DNA from: Isosphaera pallida ATCC 43644
GTDB lineage: Bacteria > Planctomycetota > Planctomycetia > Isosphaerales > Isosphaeraceae
NCBI RefSeq assembly: GCF_000186345.1
Contig: NC_014962.1
Span: 558,001-622,000 of the forward strand
Length of the DNA: 64,000 nucleotides
Reading direction: 5' to 3'
Numbering within the stretch: the stretch's first letter is position 1; each line of letters begins with the position of its first letter. Below the pieces are notes generated by a model. It saw only the letters and a program-made list of their open reading frames with translations, had not been told where the DNA came from and made no database searches. Position numbers and translations under genes: made by a program. This document shows, piece by piece, positions 53,198 to 61,079 of this stretch.

Positions 53198-54063
53198 CGG
53201 TTCAGTCGGGCCTCCAGGACGCCGTGAGTCAACCGCGAGCGTAGGCCGGCGGGGTCAAACGTTTGGTCGAGCATCACTTCGACGCGGTAGCGGCGGGCGG
53301 CGGTGGTCTCTAGGAACAACAAATTGCCGTCGAGTTCGAGATCAACCTCGTCCAGGCTGTTGACCCCGGGAATCTCGAAGAGCAAGGTCACGCCCTCCGG
53401 TTCGTCGAAGCGGTCGTAGCGCGGGGTGAGGGGAGCGTGACGATCGTGGTGATCGTCGCCGCCGCCCACCTTGACCGCCACCTTGTCGGGGGGGGACGCT
53501 TCGGTGGGGGATTCGGAGTTATCCGAAGAGTCTTTCTGGTCGCGGATTGGTTGGCCATAATCGTCCAACAGAGAGCGGACCTTCACGGTGGTCTCCACCT
53601 TCAGATCGCCCCGGCCCACCGTGTGGCGCAATTGCCGTCCCTTGTCGGCGAACTCGCCCAACGATCGCACCAAGCCGATCAGACCGTCGAGCAGACCTGT
53701 GACGTTTCCGGTTTTGGAGCAGGAGTCGCGGGCGCGTCGCGCGTCGGGGGAAGGAGGTCTCCGGTTGGGATTGCCATGTCCGTTGCCGGTCGGGCTGGAC
53801 CGGGTTTCGGTGGGTGGATGGCAATCCGACTTAATGGCGTTAGAGCCGGATAACGAATCATTCGTCTGAGACGGATTGGCAGAGAACTCGCCGAACATGC
53901 CTGGTTGTCCTTCACATTCACGTCGCAGGGAAGGGCGCTCGTCATGGTTGCTGGAAGTCGGGAGTCGGGTGCCGAATCGATCGAAAGGGCGGCAAGGAAA
54001 AAGGGCGAGGAGCTGCGGCGGCGGGGGGCGGGGGTTGACGTCGTGGTTTCGACACGCCGTCAT
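53194..54063 (-). CDS. Hsp20 / GvpH-like protein
   Basis: Up to 289 residues; an alternative start at ATG 53898 (MFGEFSANPSQ) would remove 55 residues whose Pro/Arg-rich composition looks non-coding, but the ATGA overlap with the upstream gene favours 54063. The C-terminal 90 residues have an alpha-crystallin-like pattern (EGVTLLFEIPGVNSLDEVDLELDGNLLFLET). The middle segment GLLDGLIGLVRSLGEFADKG recalls gas vesicle protein GvpH. It is a small-heat-shock-like chaperone, probably a partner of the downstream CDC48-type ATPase. Confidence 0.75.
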   Translation of the reverse strand: MTACRNHDVNPRPPPPQLLALFPCRPFDRFGTRLPTSSNHDERPSLRRECEGQPGMFGEFSANPSQTNDSLSGSNAIKSDCHPPTETRSSPTGNGHGNPNRRPPSPDARRARDSCSKTGNVTGLLDGLIGLVRSLGEFADKGRQLRHTVGRGDLKVETTVKVRSLLDDYGQPIRDQKDSSDNSESPTEASPPDKVAVKVGGGDDHHDRHAPLTPRYDRFDEPEGVTLLFEIPGVNSLDEVDLELDGNLLFLETTAARRYRVEVMLDQTFDPAGLRSRLTHGVLEARLNR

Positions 54064-55628
54064 CCTTCCAAACCGCCGGATGACCCAGCGCGGTCGGGGT
54101 CGCGGAAATCCAGGCCGTAGGCACGCGCTTTGGTGCGGAGAGTCTTGGCGTCCACCCCCAACAAACGAGCAGCACGGGTCAGATTGCCCCCGGTTTGTTT
54201 CAAGGTCGCGGCCACCGCTTGTCGTTCCACCACCGCGACATGACGCCGCACAATCTCTTTGAGCGAACCGGTTGGTTCGTCGTGCGACATGGATGGTGAC
54301 GGATCCCGATCGTTGCCCAACTGAAACCGGGAATCGGATTCACTTGACCGTGGTGTGGCAACGTTGCTTTGCGACTGGGGGGACGCCTCGGCGAACTCGA
54401 GGTGGTCTGGCTCGATCTGATCGCCGTCGGCCCATAACACCGCACGCCGCATCAGGTTACGTAGCTCGCGCACGTTGCCGGGCCAGGAATGGTGGTGCAG
54501 CCGTCGCAGGGTCTCGTCGGTGAGGATCGGGTTGGGACGTTCCAGTTCCCGGGCGGTTTGGGCAACGAAGAGGCGGGCGAGGGGGGCGATGTCCTCGGGA
54601 CGTTCGCGTAAGGGGGGGACCGTGATGACGAACTCAGCCAAACGATGGAACAAGTCGCGGCGAAACCGACCTTGCGCCACGCGGTCGTCGAGGCGGGCAT
54701 GGGTGGCCACCACGATCCGCGCATCGAGCCTTCTTGGGGTGTCCGAGCCAACACGGGTGGCGCATCGGTCCTGAATCGCTCGCAGGAGACTGGCCTGAGC
54801 CGATTCGGACAAGTTGCCAATCTCGTCGAGAAACAACGTGCCACCTCGCGCTGTCTCGAAACGCCCCGACCGGCTCCGATCGGCCCCAGTGAACGCGCCG
54901 CGTTCGTGGCCGAAGAGTTCGCTTTCCACCAGATGGTCGGGCAGCGCCCCGCAATCGACCGGCACAAACGGGCCGGCGCAGCGACGGCTGCCGCGATGGA
55001 TCGCCTGAGCGACTTGCTCCTTGCCCACGCCAGTCTCGCCCAGCACCACGACAACGAACTCGGTGGGGGCGACGCGGCGGACCTGATCGGCCACCCGACG
55101 CATCGCGGTGGAAACGCAGCCCCAGACGGTCGATCCTCCCTCCAACTCGGAGACGATCGGATCGGGGTTCGCGAAGGAAGGCGGAGGGGAGCTTGGAGCC
55201 CAAGCAGGCGTGGTGGCCGAAGCGCGTCGTCGCGCTTCGGCGGCTCGACCGACGGCGAACAGGACATCCTCGTTGTTGAACGGTTTGCTCAAGTAGCCAA
55301 AGGCCCCCTGACTGGCAACCTGACGCGCCGCGTCGGGACTGCCGTGGGCGGTGATCACCACCACCGGCAAACCGGGATCGACCTCAAGCAGATCCCGAAA
55401 AACTTCCAGCCCATGACGCCTTGGCAAGTTCAGGTCGAGCAACGCCACGTCGGGCGCATTCCGTCGCGCCAGTTCAAGCGCGGTGGGACCATCGGCCGCT
55501 TCGATCGGCTCATAGCCTTCGCGGCTCAAGAGGGTCGCCAGCGACCATCGCACATCCGGTTCGTCGTCGGTAATCAGCACGCGGGCGCGACACGCCGACG
55601 CGGGACCGACCGTCGCGGAAGAAGGCAT
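54060..55628 (-). CDS. NtrC-type sigma-54 response regulator
   Basis: 522 residues: a receiver domain (phosphoacceptor Asp65 in [10 protein letters not shown], acidic pair D21-D22, Lys in [10 protein letters not shown]), an AAA+ sigma-54 domain (Walker A GETGVGKE, contact loop GAFTGA, Walker [12 protein letters not shown]), and a Fis-type DNA-binding end ([20 protein letters not shown]). No histidine kinase is adjacent, so its partner lies elsewhere. It heads an operon with the Hsp20-like and CDC48-type genes, overlapping the former by four bases, which suggests control of a stress or gas-vesicle programme. Confidence 0.93.
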   Translation of the reverse strand: MPSSATVGPASACRARVLITDDEPDVRWSLATLLSREGYEPIEAADGPTALELARRNAPDVALLDLNLPRRHGLEVFRDLLEVDPGLPVVVITAHGSPDAARQVASQGAFGYLSKPFNNEDVLFAVGRAAEARRRASATTPAWAPSSPPPSFANPDPIVSELEGGSTVWGCVSTAMRRVADQVRRVAPTEFVVVVLGETGVGKEQVAQAIHRGSRRCAGPFVPVDCGALPDHLVESELFGHERGAFTGADRSRSGRFETARGGTLFLDEIGNLSESAQASLLRAIQDRCATRVGSDTPRRLDARIVVATHARLDDRVAQGRFRRDLFHRLAEFVITVPPLRERPEDIAPLARLFVAQTARELERPNPILTDETLRRLHHHSWPGNVRELRNLMRRAVLWADGDQIEPDHLEFAEASPQSQSNVATPRSSESDSRFQLGNDRDPSPSMSHDEPTGSLKEIVRRHVAVVERQAVAATLKQTGGNLTRAARLLGVDAKTLRTKARAYGLDFRDPDRAGSSGGLEG

Positions 55629-55652
55629 CCGGGCGGGCTCCCATTCATTCCA

Positions 55653-55835
55653 TCAATCGAGGCGAATCAAATCTGTCGAACGACCCTTCGAGGGGCGAAG
55701 GCCGTCGAGCCGAGGGAGGGCAAGTTGGATCGCGTCGGAAAACAAGGCGTTCCGCTCCACCAGAACGCCGGTCCCGTCGGGAGCATAGGTCAAGAACCCC
55801 GAGTCGGTCCAAATCGGAACCCAAGGTCGTTTCAA
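55653..55835 (-). CDS. Possible small ORF between copA and the response regulator
   Basis: 60 codons from a TTG at 55835 encode WVPIWTDSGFLTYAPDGTG and further sequence that reads more naturally than the surrounding non-coding frames. There is no ribosome binding site. It is in the same frame as the upstream copA gene, just past its stop codon, so it could also be an ancestral extension or a chance frame. No family is recognised. Confidence 0.22.
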   Translation of the reverse strand: MKRPWVPIWTDSGFLTYAPDGTGVLVERNALFSDAIQLALPRLDGLRPSKGRSTDLIRLD

Positions 55836-55850
55836 CGCGACATAGCGACG

Positions 55851-58376
55851 TCAGGAGGGACGATCCCAGGCGTGGCTCGGCGTGGAGAGGGTGAAATGGG
55901 AAATGGGCGGAGCGGAGCGTTGGCGAAGGGGGTGGTGGTTGAGCCTCAAGGACCGCAGGACCACCACGAGGGAACTGCCCGCCATCGCGCAGGCGGCGAC
56001 GATCGGACCCCAGGCTCCGAAGGCTCCCAAGGCGGCCAACGGCAGACCAACCACGTTGTACGCGAAGGCCCAAATCAGATTGTCCCGGATCGTTTCCCGA
56101 GTCGCTCGGCTGAGTTCCCAAGCCCGGATTACTCCCAGGGGGTCGTCGCCCACGATCACCAGGTCAGCCGCAGCCCGCGCCAGATCGACTCCCGAGGCCA
56201 TCGCTAGCCCCACGTCGGCCGCGGCGAGCGCCGGGGCGTCGTTGAGACCGTCTCCCACCATCGCCACCCCTGCTCCAGGTTCGTCCCGAACCAGTTGGGC
56301 ACGGGTGGATTCGACCCAATGCCGCTTCTGCTCGGGACGGACCTGGGAATGAACCGCCTTGGCAGGGATGCCCAACGCCTGGGCGACCACCGAAGCGGCG
56401 CGGGGACCATCCCCCGTGATCATCTCGACCGTCAGCCCCCGCGCCTTGAGAGCGGCCACCAACTCCGCGGCCGCGGGGCGGATAGGATCGCTCAGGGCCA
56501 ACGCGGCGACCGCTCGCCCTTCAACCGCCGCGGCCACCACCGCACGCGCCTCGTCCCGCTGTTGGTGAATCCAATCCCGCAACTCAGTCAGATCGACACT
56601 GGTTTCCTCCAGCCACTCTGGTGCGCCCACCCGCACCGTTCGGCCCTCGACGACCGCCTCGACCCCCCGTCCTGTGATTTCGTCGCCGTGGAGGTGGGAG
56701 CCGTCAAGGGAACGCTTATTCGGCTCCGGGACGTTTCCATTCGCTGACGGGACGCTGGATTGGGCGGCTTCCCGAGCGTAATGCTCGATCGCGCTGGCCA
56801 GGGGGTGCGTGCTGACCGCTTCGGCCTGGGCGATGGCGCGCCAGACACGCGGGGCGTCCAGGGCATCGAGGGCCGGGGTGGTCTGGACGGCGACGACCTG
56901 GGGCTTTCCCAAGGTCAGGGTACCGGTCTTGTCGAACAGGACCAGGCGGACACGGGCCAGACGTTCCAGCGCGGCCGCGTCGCGCACGATTAGACCCTCG
57001 CGGGCGGCGCGGCCCACCGCGACGGCCACGGCCATCGGCGTGGCCAACCCCAGGGCGCACGGGCAGGCGAGGATCAGCACCGCCACGGCGTTCCAAACCG
57101 CGCGGGTTGCGTCGCCGTCCCAAACGAGCCAGCCTAGCAGAGTGACTGCGGCGAGTCCCAGCACGATCGGCGCGAAGACCGCCGCGACCCGATCGGCCAG
57201 ACGTTGGGCGTCGGTCTTCGAGGCCAAGGCTGAGCGCACCATCGCTCCAATGCCGGCCAACGCGGTCTCCTCGCCCAGGCGCAGCGCCTCGACCACCAGG
57301 AGGCCGCCGCCGTTGATCGTGCCACTTAGGACCCAATCGCCCGGACCCCGCGGCACCGGCAGCGATTCCCCGGTGAACAACGATTCGTCGATCGCCGAGC
57401 GTCCCGAACGAATGATTCCATCGACCGGCACCCGTTCTCCAGCCCGCACCCGCACGCGATCGCCCTTGCGGAGCTCCTGGACCGGAACTGTGCGGATCCC
57501 GGCGGAGGCGTCGGACTCCTCTCCGGCGTTCGGTTCCAGGCGTGAGGCAAACCGGGGCGTCTGATCGAGCAGACGCTCCAGCGCCGCGCCGGCTCCGCGT
57601 CGCGACCGCGTCTCCAGCCATTTGCCGAAGGCAACCACGGTGAGGATGATCCCCACGTCGGCCAGATGGTGAACCGCCCCCGCGCCATGAGAAGCGTGCT
57701 TCGTCTCCGAGCCGATCCCGCTCCACCAAGCGACAGTCCCGGCGACCAGGGCGGCGGTGGTTCCCAGCGATACCAGAACCTCCATGTTGGCCCGTCCCCG
57801 GCCCAACGCGCGCCACGCTCCTTGATGGAACGGCCATCCTACCCACGACCAGGTGACCAACGCCAGTAACGAGGCGAGCGCCGATCCCCAGAACGAGGCT
57901 TCTCCAACTAACGCCAGAATCAGCGTCGGCACGCTCAGCAACGCGCCGAGGACCCAACGACGTCGCCACTGACGGGCCGCCCGGTCCCATTCCGCCCTCA
58001 ACGTCGCTGCCGGGTTGTCGTCGCCGCGGGCGATTGGTTCCATTTCGTAACCCCCCCGTTTCAACGCGGCGATCAGGCGGGCGTCGGAGGCGCGGGGATC
58101 GTCCGCCTCGCGCCAAACCCGCGCCTGATGGGTGGCAAGGTTGACCTGGGCGGCGACGACTCCCGGAACCTCGTTGAGCAACCGTTCCACTCGGGTCACG
58201 CAACTCGCGCAGTGCATCCCGCGCACTACCCAGTCGCTGGGGATGCCTCGGATTGGCTGAGGGGATGGGGTGGAGGGAGTCGCCGCGGGCGTTGAGGATT
58301 CGGCGGAGGGAAGGAGGGGCAGCGTTGGCAACGATCGCCTTCCGGTTGACGAAGGGGTTGAAGGCAGGTTGGGCAT
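55851..58376 (-). CDS. copA: Copper-transporting P1B ATPase (CopA-like)
   Basis: 841 residues from ATG 58376. After a Pro/Ser-rich lead is one heavy-metal-associated domain with GMHCASC (about residues 53-59). Membrane helices frame the usual motifs: FTGES near 335, CPCALG near 440 (Cu site), DKTGTLT near 479, the STHPL adenine-site HP pair, and GDGLND near 710. It expels Cu(I) from the cytoplasm, using ATP. This is the second Cu-type ATPase in the window; unlike the one after ccoP it has the HMA domain and no C-terminal extension. The 58377-58635 interval separates it from the divergent sulfatase gene. Confidence 0.93.
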   Translation of the reverse strand: MPNLPSTPSSTGRRSLPTLPLLPSAESSTPAATPSTPSPQPIRGIPSDWVVRGMHCASCVTRVERLLNEVPGVVAAQVNLATHQARVWREADDPRASDARLIAALKRGGYEMEPIARGDDNPAATLRAEWDRAARQWRRRWVLGALLSVPTLILALVGEASFWGSALASLLALVTWSWVGWPFHQGAWRALGRGRANMEVLVSLGTTAALVAGTVAWWSGIGSETKHASHGAGAVHHLADVGIILTVVAFGKWLETRSRRGAGAALERLLDQTPRFASRLEPNAGEESDASAGIRTVPVQELRKGDRVRVRAGERVPVDGIIRSGRSAIDESLFTGESLPVPRGPGDWVLSGTINGGGLLVVEALRLGEETALAGIGAMVRSALASKTDAQRLADRVAAVFAPIVLGLAAVTLLGWLVWDGDATRAVWNAVAVLILACPCALGLATPMAVAVAVGRAAREGLIVRDAAALERLARVRLVLFDKTGTLTLGKPQVVAVQTTPALDALDAPRVWRAIAQAEAVSTHPLASAIEHYAREAAQSSVPSANGNVPEPNKRSLDGSHLHGDEITGRGVEAVVEGRTVRVGAPEWLEETSVDLTELRDWIHQQRDEARAVVAAAVEGRAVAALALSDPIRPAAAELVAALKARGLTVEMITGDGPRAASVVAQALGIPAKAVHSQVRPEQKRHWVESTRAQLVRDEPGAGVAMVGDGLNDAPALAAADVGLAMASGVDLARAAADLVIVGDDPLGVIRAWELSRATRETIRDNLIWAFAYNVVGLPLAALGAFGAWGPIVAACAMAGSSLVVVLRSLRLNHHPLRQRSAPPISHFTLSTPSHAWDRPS

Positions 58377-58635
58377 GGCGACGATCGTCTCCCAAAACGC
58401 GACATGGCCGGGATTCCCACAGAGGGCGATCCCACAAGCTCGATGCGGCCTTTCCCACTCTACAAGTCGCTGGCAAGGGGAGCGTGAGGTGAGTACAACC
58501 AAGCAGAGCCGTTTGATCCGTCGTGCGGCCGAAATCCTGCAACGCCGTGATGGTCCTCGCATGGTTTGAGGAGCGACGTTTGAAGACGGGTGCAAACCGT
58601 TCCCGACTTTGACTTCAAGAAAAGGTGATTTGCCA

Positions 58636-60060
58636 ATGAGCCGATCTTGGGTTGGTGGTGGGACGAGACCCCGTTGGGAGGCATGGGCGTGGGCATTGAC
58701 GGTTCCGATCGTGCTGGGGCCGAGCCTCCGGGGCGAGGCCCGCGAGGCGGGACGGGACAACGCCCACCCCCGGCCCAACCTGGTGATCGTGCTTTGCGAC
58801 GATCTGGGATATGGTGATCTCGGTTGCTATGGACACCCCGCGATTCGGACTCCCCGGCTCGACCGCATGGCCAAGGAGGGAATTCGTTTGACCCGTTGCC
58901 ACGCGGCCGTGCCGGTTTGTTCGCCGTCGCGGGCCGGTTTGCTCACAGGCCGTCACCCCCACCGCGAAGGCATCCGCGATTGGATTCCCGCCGATTCAGG
59001 GATTTTCCTCCGCGCCGACGCGCCTGGACTGGCCAAGCTGCTGAGGGCCGCCGGTTATCGAACCGCGCATGTGGGCAAGTGGCACCTCAACAGCAGACTC
59101 GACGGCACCGAGCCGACTCCGGGCGATCATGGCTTTGAACACTGGCTGGCCACCCAGAACAACGCCGCGCCCAGTCACATGAACCCAAACAACTTCGTCA
59201 AAAATGGTCAACCGACCGGACCTTTGGAGGGACACGCGACCACTCTGGTGATGGACGAGGCGCTCGATTGGTTGAAACAGCGATCGGACGAGGAGCCGTA
59301 TTTCCTCAATATCTGGTTTCACGCGCCTCACGAGCCGGTCGCCACCCCGGAGGAGTTCCGCGCGCCATATCGTCGATTCGACGAAGAATCTGAACCGAAT
59401 CGGTCGGTTTATTATGGTTCGGTGGAGTTGATCGACCACGAAGTGGGACGCTTGCTCGACGCGATCGACGCGCGGGGCGACGCAGCGCGGACTTTGGTGG
59501 TCTTCACCTCCGACAATGGACCCGAGACGCTTCGGCGTTATCGCGGAGCGGTCAACTCGTATGGCTCACCGGGACCGCTCAGAGGAAGGAAACTGCACAT
59601 CTACGAGGCTGGCCACCGAGTGCCGGCCCTGATCCGCTGGCCGCAACGGATCGTCCCCGGCGGCGTTCTCGACGAGCCGGTCGGATTGATCGATCTGTTG
59701 CCCACGATGGCCGAACTTATTGACATTTCCTTACCCGAAGGGGTGGAATTCGATGGAACCAGTTTGGTTCCCTTGCTCCAAGGCCAACCGTTGCGGCGGG
59801 ATGTCCCGCTGGTTTTCGAGTATGAACGCGCGCTGTCGCGTCCCTTCACCGGCGCGGTGATCGACGGCCCCTGGAAGTTGCTGGCCGACGCCCAGGCCCA
59901 ACGGTTCGAGTTGTATCGGATCGATCGCGATCCGGGCGAACAGGTCAATCTTCTCGAACACAACAAGGATCAGGACCGGGAGATCGCCGCGGTCTTCGAG
60001 CGGCTCACGCGGGCGTTGGCCGAACGCCGTCGCGCGATTGAACCACCAGAAAGCCGCTGA
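58636..60060 (+). CDS. Exported type I sulfatase
   Basis: 474 residues from ATG 58636. A signal peptide (ALTVPIVLGPSLRGEA) precedes the sulfatase core: metal-binding VIVLCDDLGYGDLGCYG, and the formylglycine site CSPSRAGLLTG with Cys95, the residue converted to formylglycine. Conserved HVGKWHL and FTSDNGPE follow. It hydrolyses sulfate esters, probably on polysaccharides, in the periplasm or outside. Sulfatases of this type are abundant in planctomycetes. It stands alone; the following 280 bases (60061-60340) contain no clear signal. Confidence 0.95.
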   Translation: MSRSWVGGGTRPRWEAWAWALTVPIVLGPSLRGEAREAGRDNAHPRPNLVIVLCDDLGYGDLGCYGHPAIRTPRLDRMAKEGIRLTRCHAAVPVCSPSRAGLLTGRHPHREGIRDWIPADSGIFLRADAPGLAKLLRAAGYRTAHVGKWHLNSRLDGTEPTPGDHGFEHWLATQNNAAPSHMNPNNFVKNGQPTGPLEGHATTLVMDEALDWLKQRSDEEPYFLNIWFHAPHEPVATPEEFRAPYRRFDEESEPNRSVYYGSVELIDHEVGRLLDAIDARGDAARTLVVFTSDNGPETLRRYRGAVNSYGSPGPLRGRKLHIYEAGHRVPALIRWPQRIVPGGVLDEPVGLIDLLPTMAELIDISLPEGVEFDGTSLVPLLQGQPLRRDVPLVFEYERALSRPFTGAVIDGPWKLLADAQAQRFELYRIDRDPGEQVNLLEHNKDQDREIAAVFERLTRALAERRRAIEPPESR

Positions 60061-60340
60061 GTGGTCATGGTCGGGTTGACAGGCGACTCATCATTATGGG
60101 CTCGTAACCTCCAGAAGATTCCACCATGTCTCAATCGACCCCGACCCCTGCTCAGCGCGTCTGTCAACCCCGTCATCGCCAACGTCAACACGAGGGAATT
60201 CATCGCAATCGAGTACGCTCTGGAGATCGTCGGCCTCGCGCCTGAAACACAACCGGTTCCCAACCCCGATTCCACATCGAGGACCGAGTCACTCAAATGA
60301 GAATCGGAGTTGAAACTCAGGTGTCACGTTTTGGAAGAGG

Positions 60341-60877
60341 TCAGAATTCGGGTGGCGGCGGCGCGGAGACGGTGAGCATGGCGATGATGACGCCGATGGC
60401 CATGAGGATGACCATACCATAGAAGAAGCCGATCCCGTACATGTAGTTGACGGCGTCGGAGGGTTTGTTCTTGAGCTTGAGGATTTTGGTGTTAACGACG
60501 CCGCACACCCAGGTCCAGTGGAGAACCAGGTGTTCTAGGGCCAGCAAGGCGATGATGACCAGGAAGGCGGTTTGGAGGTTGCGCCATTGGTCGAAGCTGA
60601 GTCCCCAGAGGAGCCAGCCGTCGGCCTCGGTGGCGCGGGGGAAGACCAGGACCAATACGGCCGAGACCCAAAGCAGGCCTAGCAAGGCGGCCAGCAACAC
60701 AGCGTCGAGGGTGAAGTTGAGAAGTGCCCAGGAGAACATCCGCTTAGGTTTGGCGGCTCCGGCTTTGGTGTTGGCGTTGGTTGGAGAGGGGGGTTCCGAG
60801 TCGGTTTCGACGGCTTCAGCGATTGGTTCGGTATCGACCGCCGAGGTGGTATCGCGGAGCGGGGTCGGGGAACTCAT
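60341..60877 (-). CDS. Small four-helix membrane protein (DUF4405-like)
   Basis: 178 residues. About 45 polar residues are followed by four membrane helices. Phrases such as NFTLDAVLLAALLGLLWVSAVLVLVFP, LWGLSFDQW and EHLVLHWTWVCGVV resemble DUF4405 proteins, which carry His residues that may bind heme. One of the expected histidines is not obvious here. It is encoded 200 bases from the large dehydrogenase/heme protein gene on the same strand; a functional link is speculative. Confidence 0.65.
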   Translation of the reverse strand: MSSPTPLRDTTSAVDTEPIAEAVETDSEPPSPTNANTKAGAAKPKRMFSWALLNFTLDAVLLAALLGLLWVSAVLVLVFPRATEADGWLLWGLSFDQWRNLQTAFLVIIALLALEHLVLHWTWVCGVVNTKILKLKNKPSDAVNYMYGIGFFYGMVILMAIGVIIAMLTVSAPPPPEF

Positions 60878-61079
60878 GGCACGAATCTCGTGGAGGGGTG
60901 ACGATCCAACGGCGGGGTGGGACCATCTTGTAGCAGGCGATGGAACGCGGCGGGACGAAGGGTCTTGAACAACACGCGACTCGCCGAGCCGGGCGGAATC
61001 CTAGCGAAAGATCAACCAAACCTTGGCGGTCCAAGCTTTGGTTCCGCCCGATCGTTCCACGCCGAGGGGAGGAGACGGG

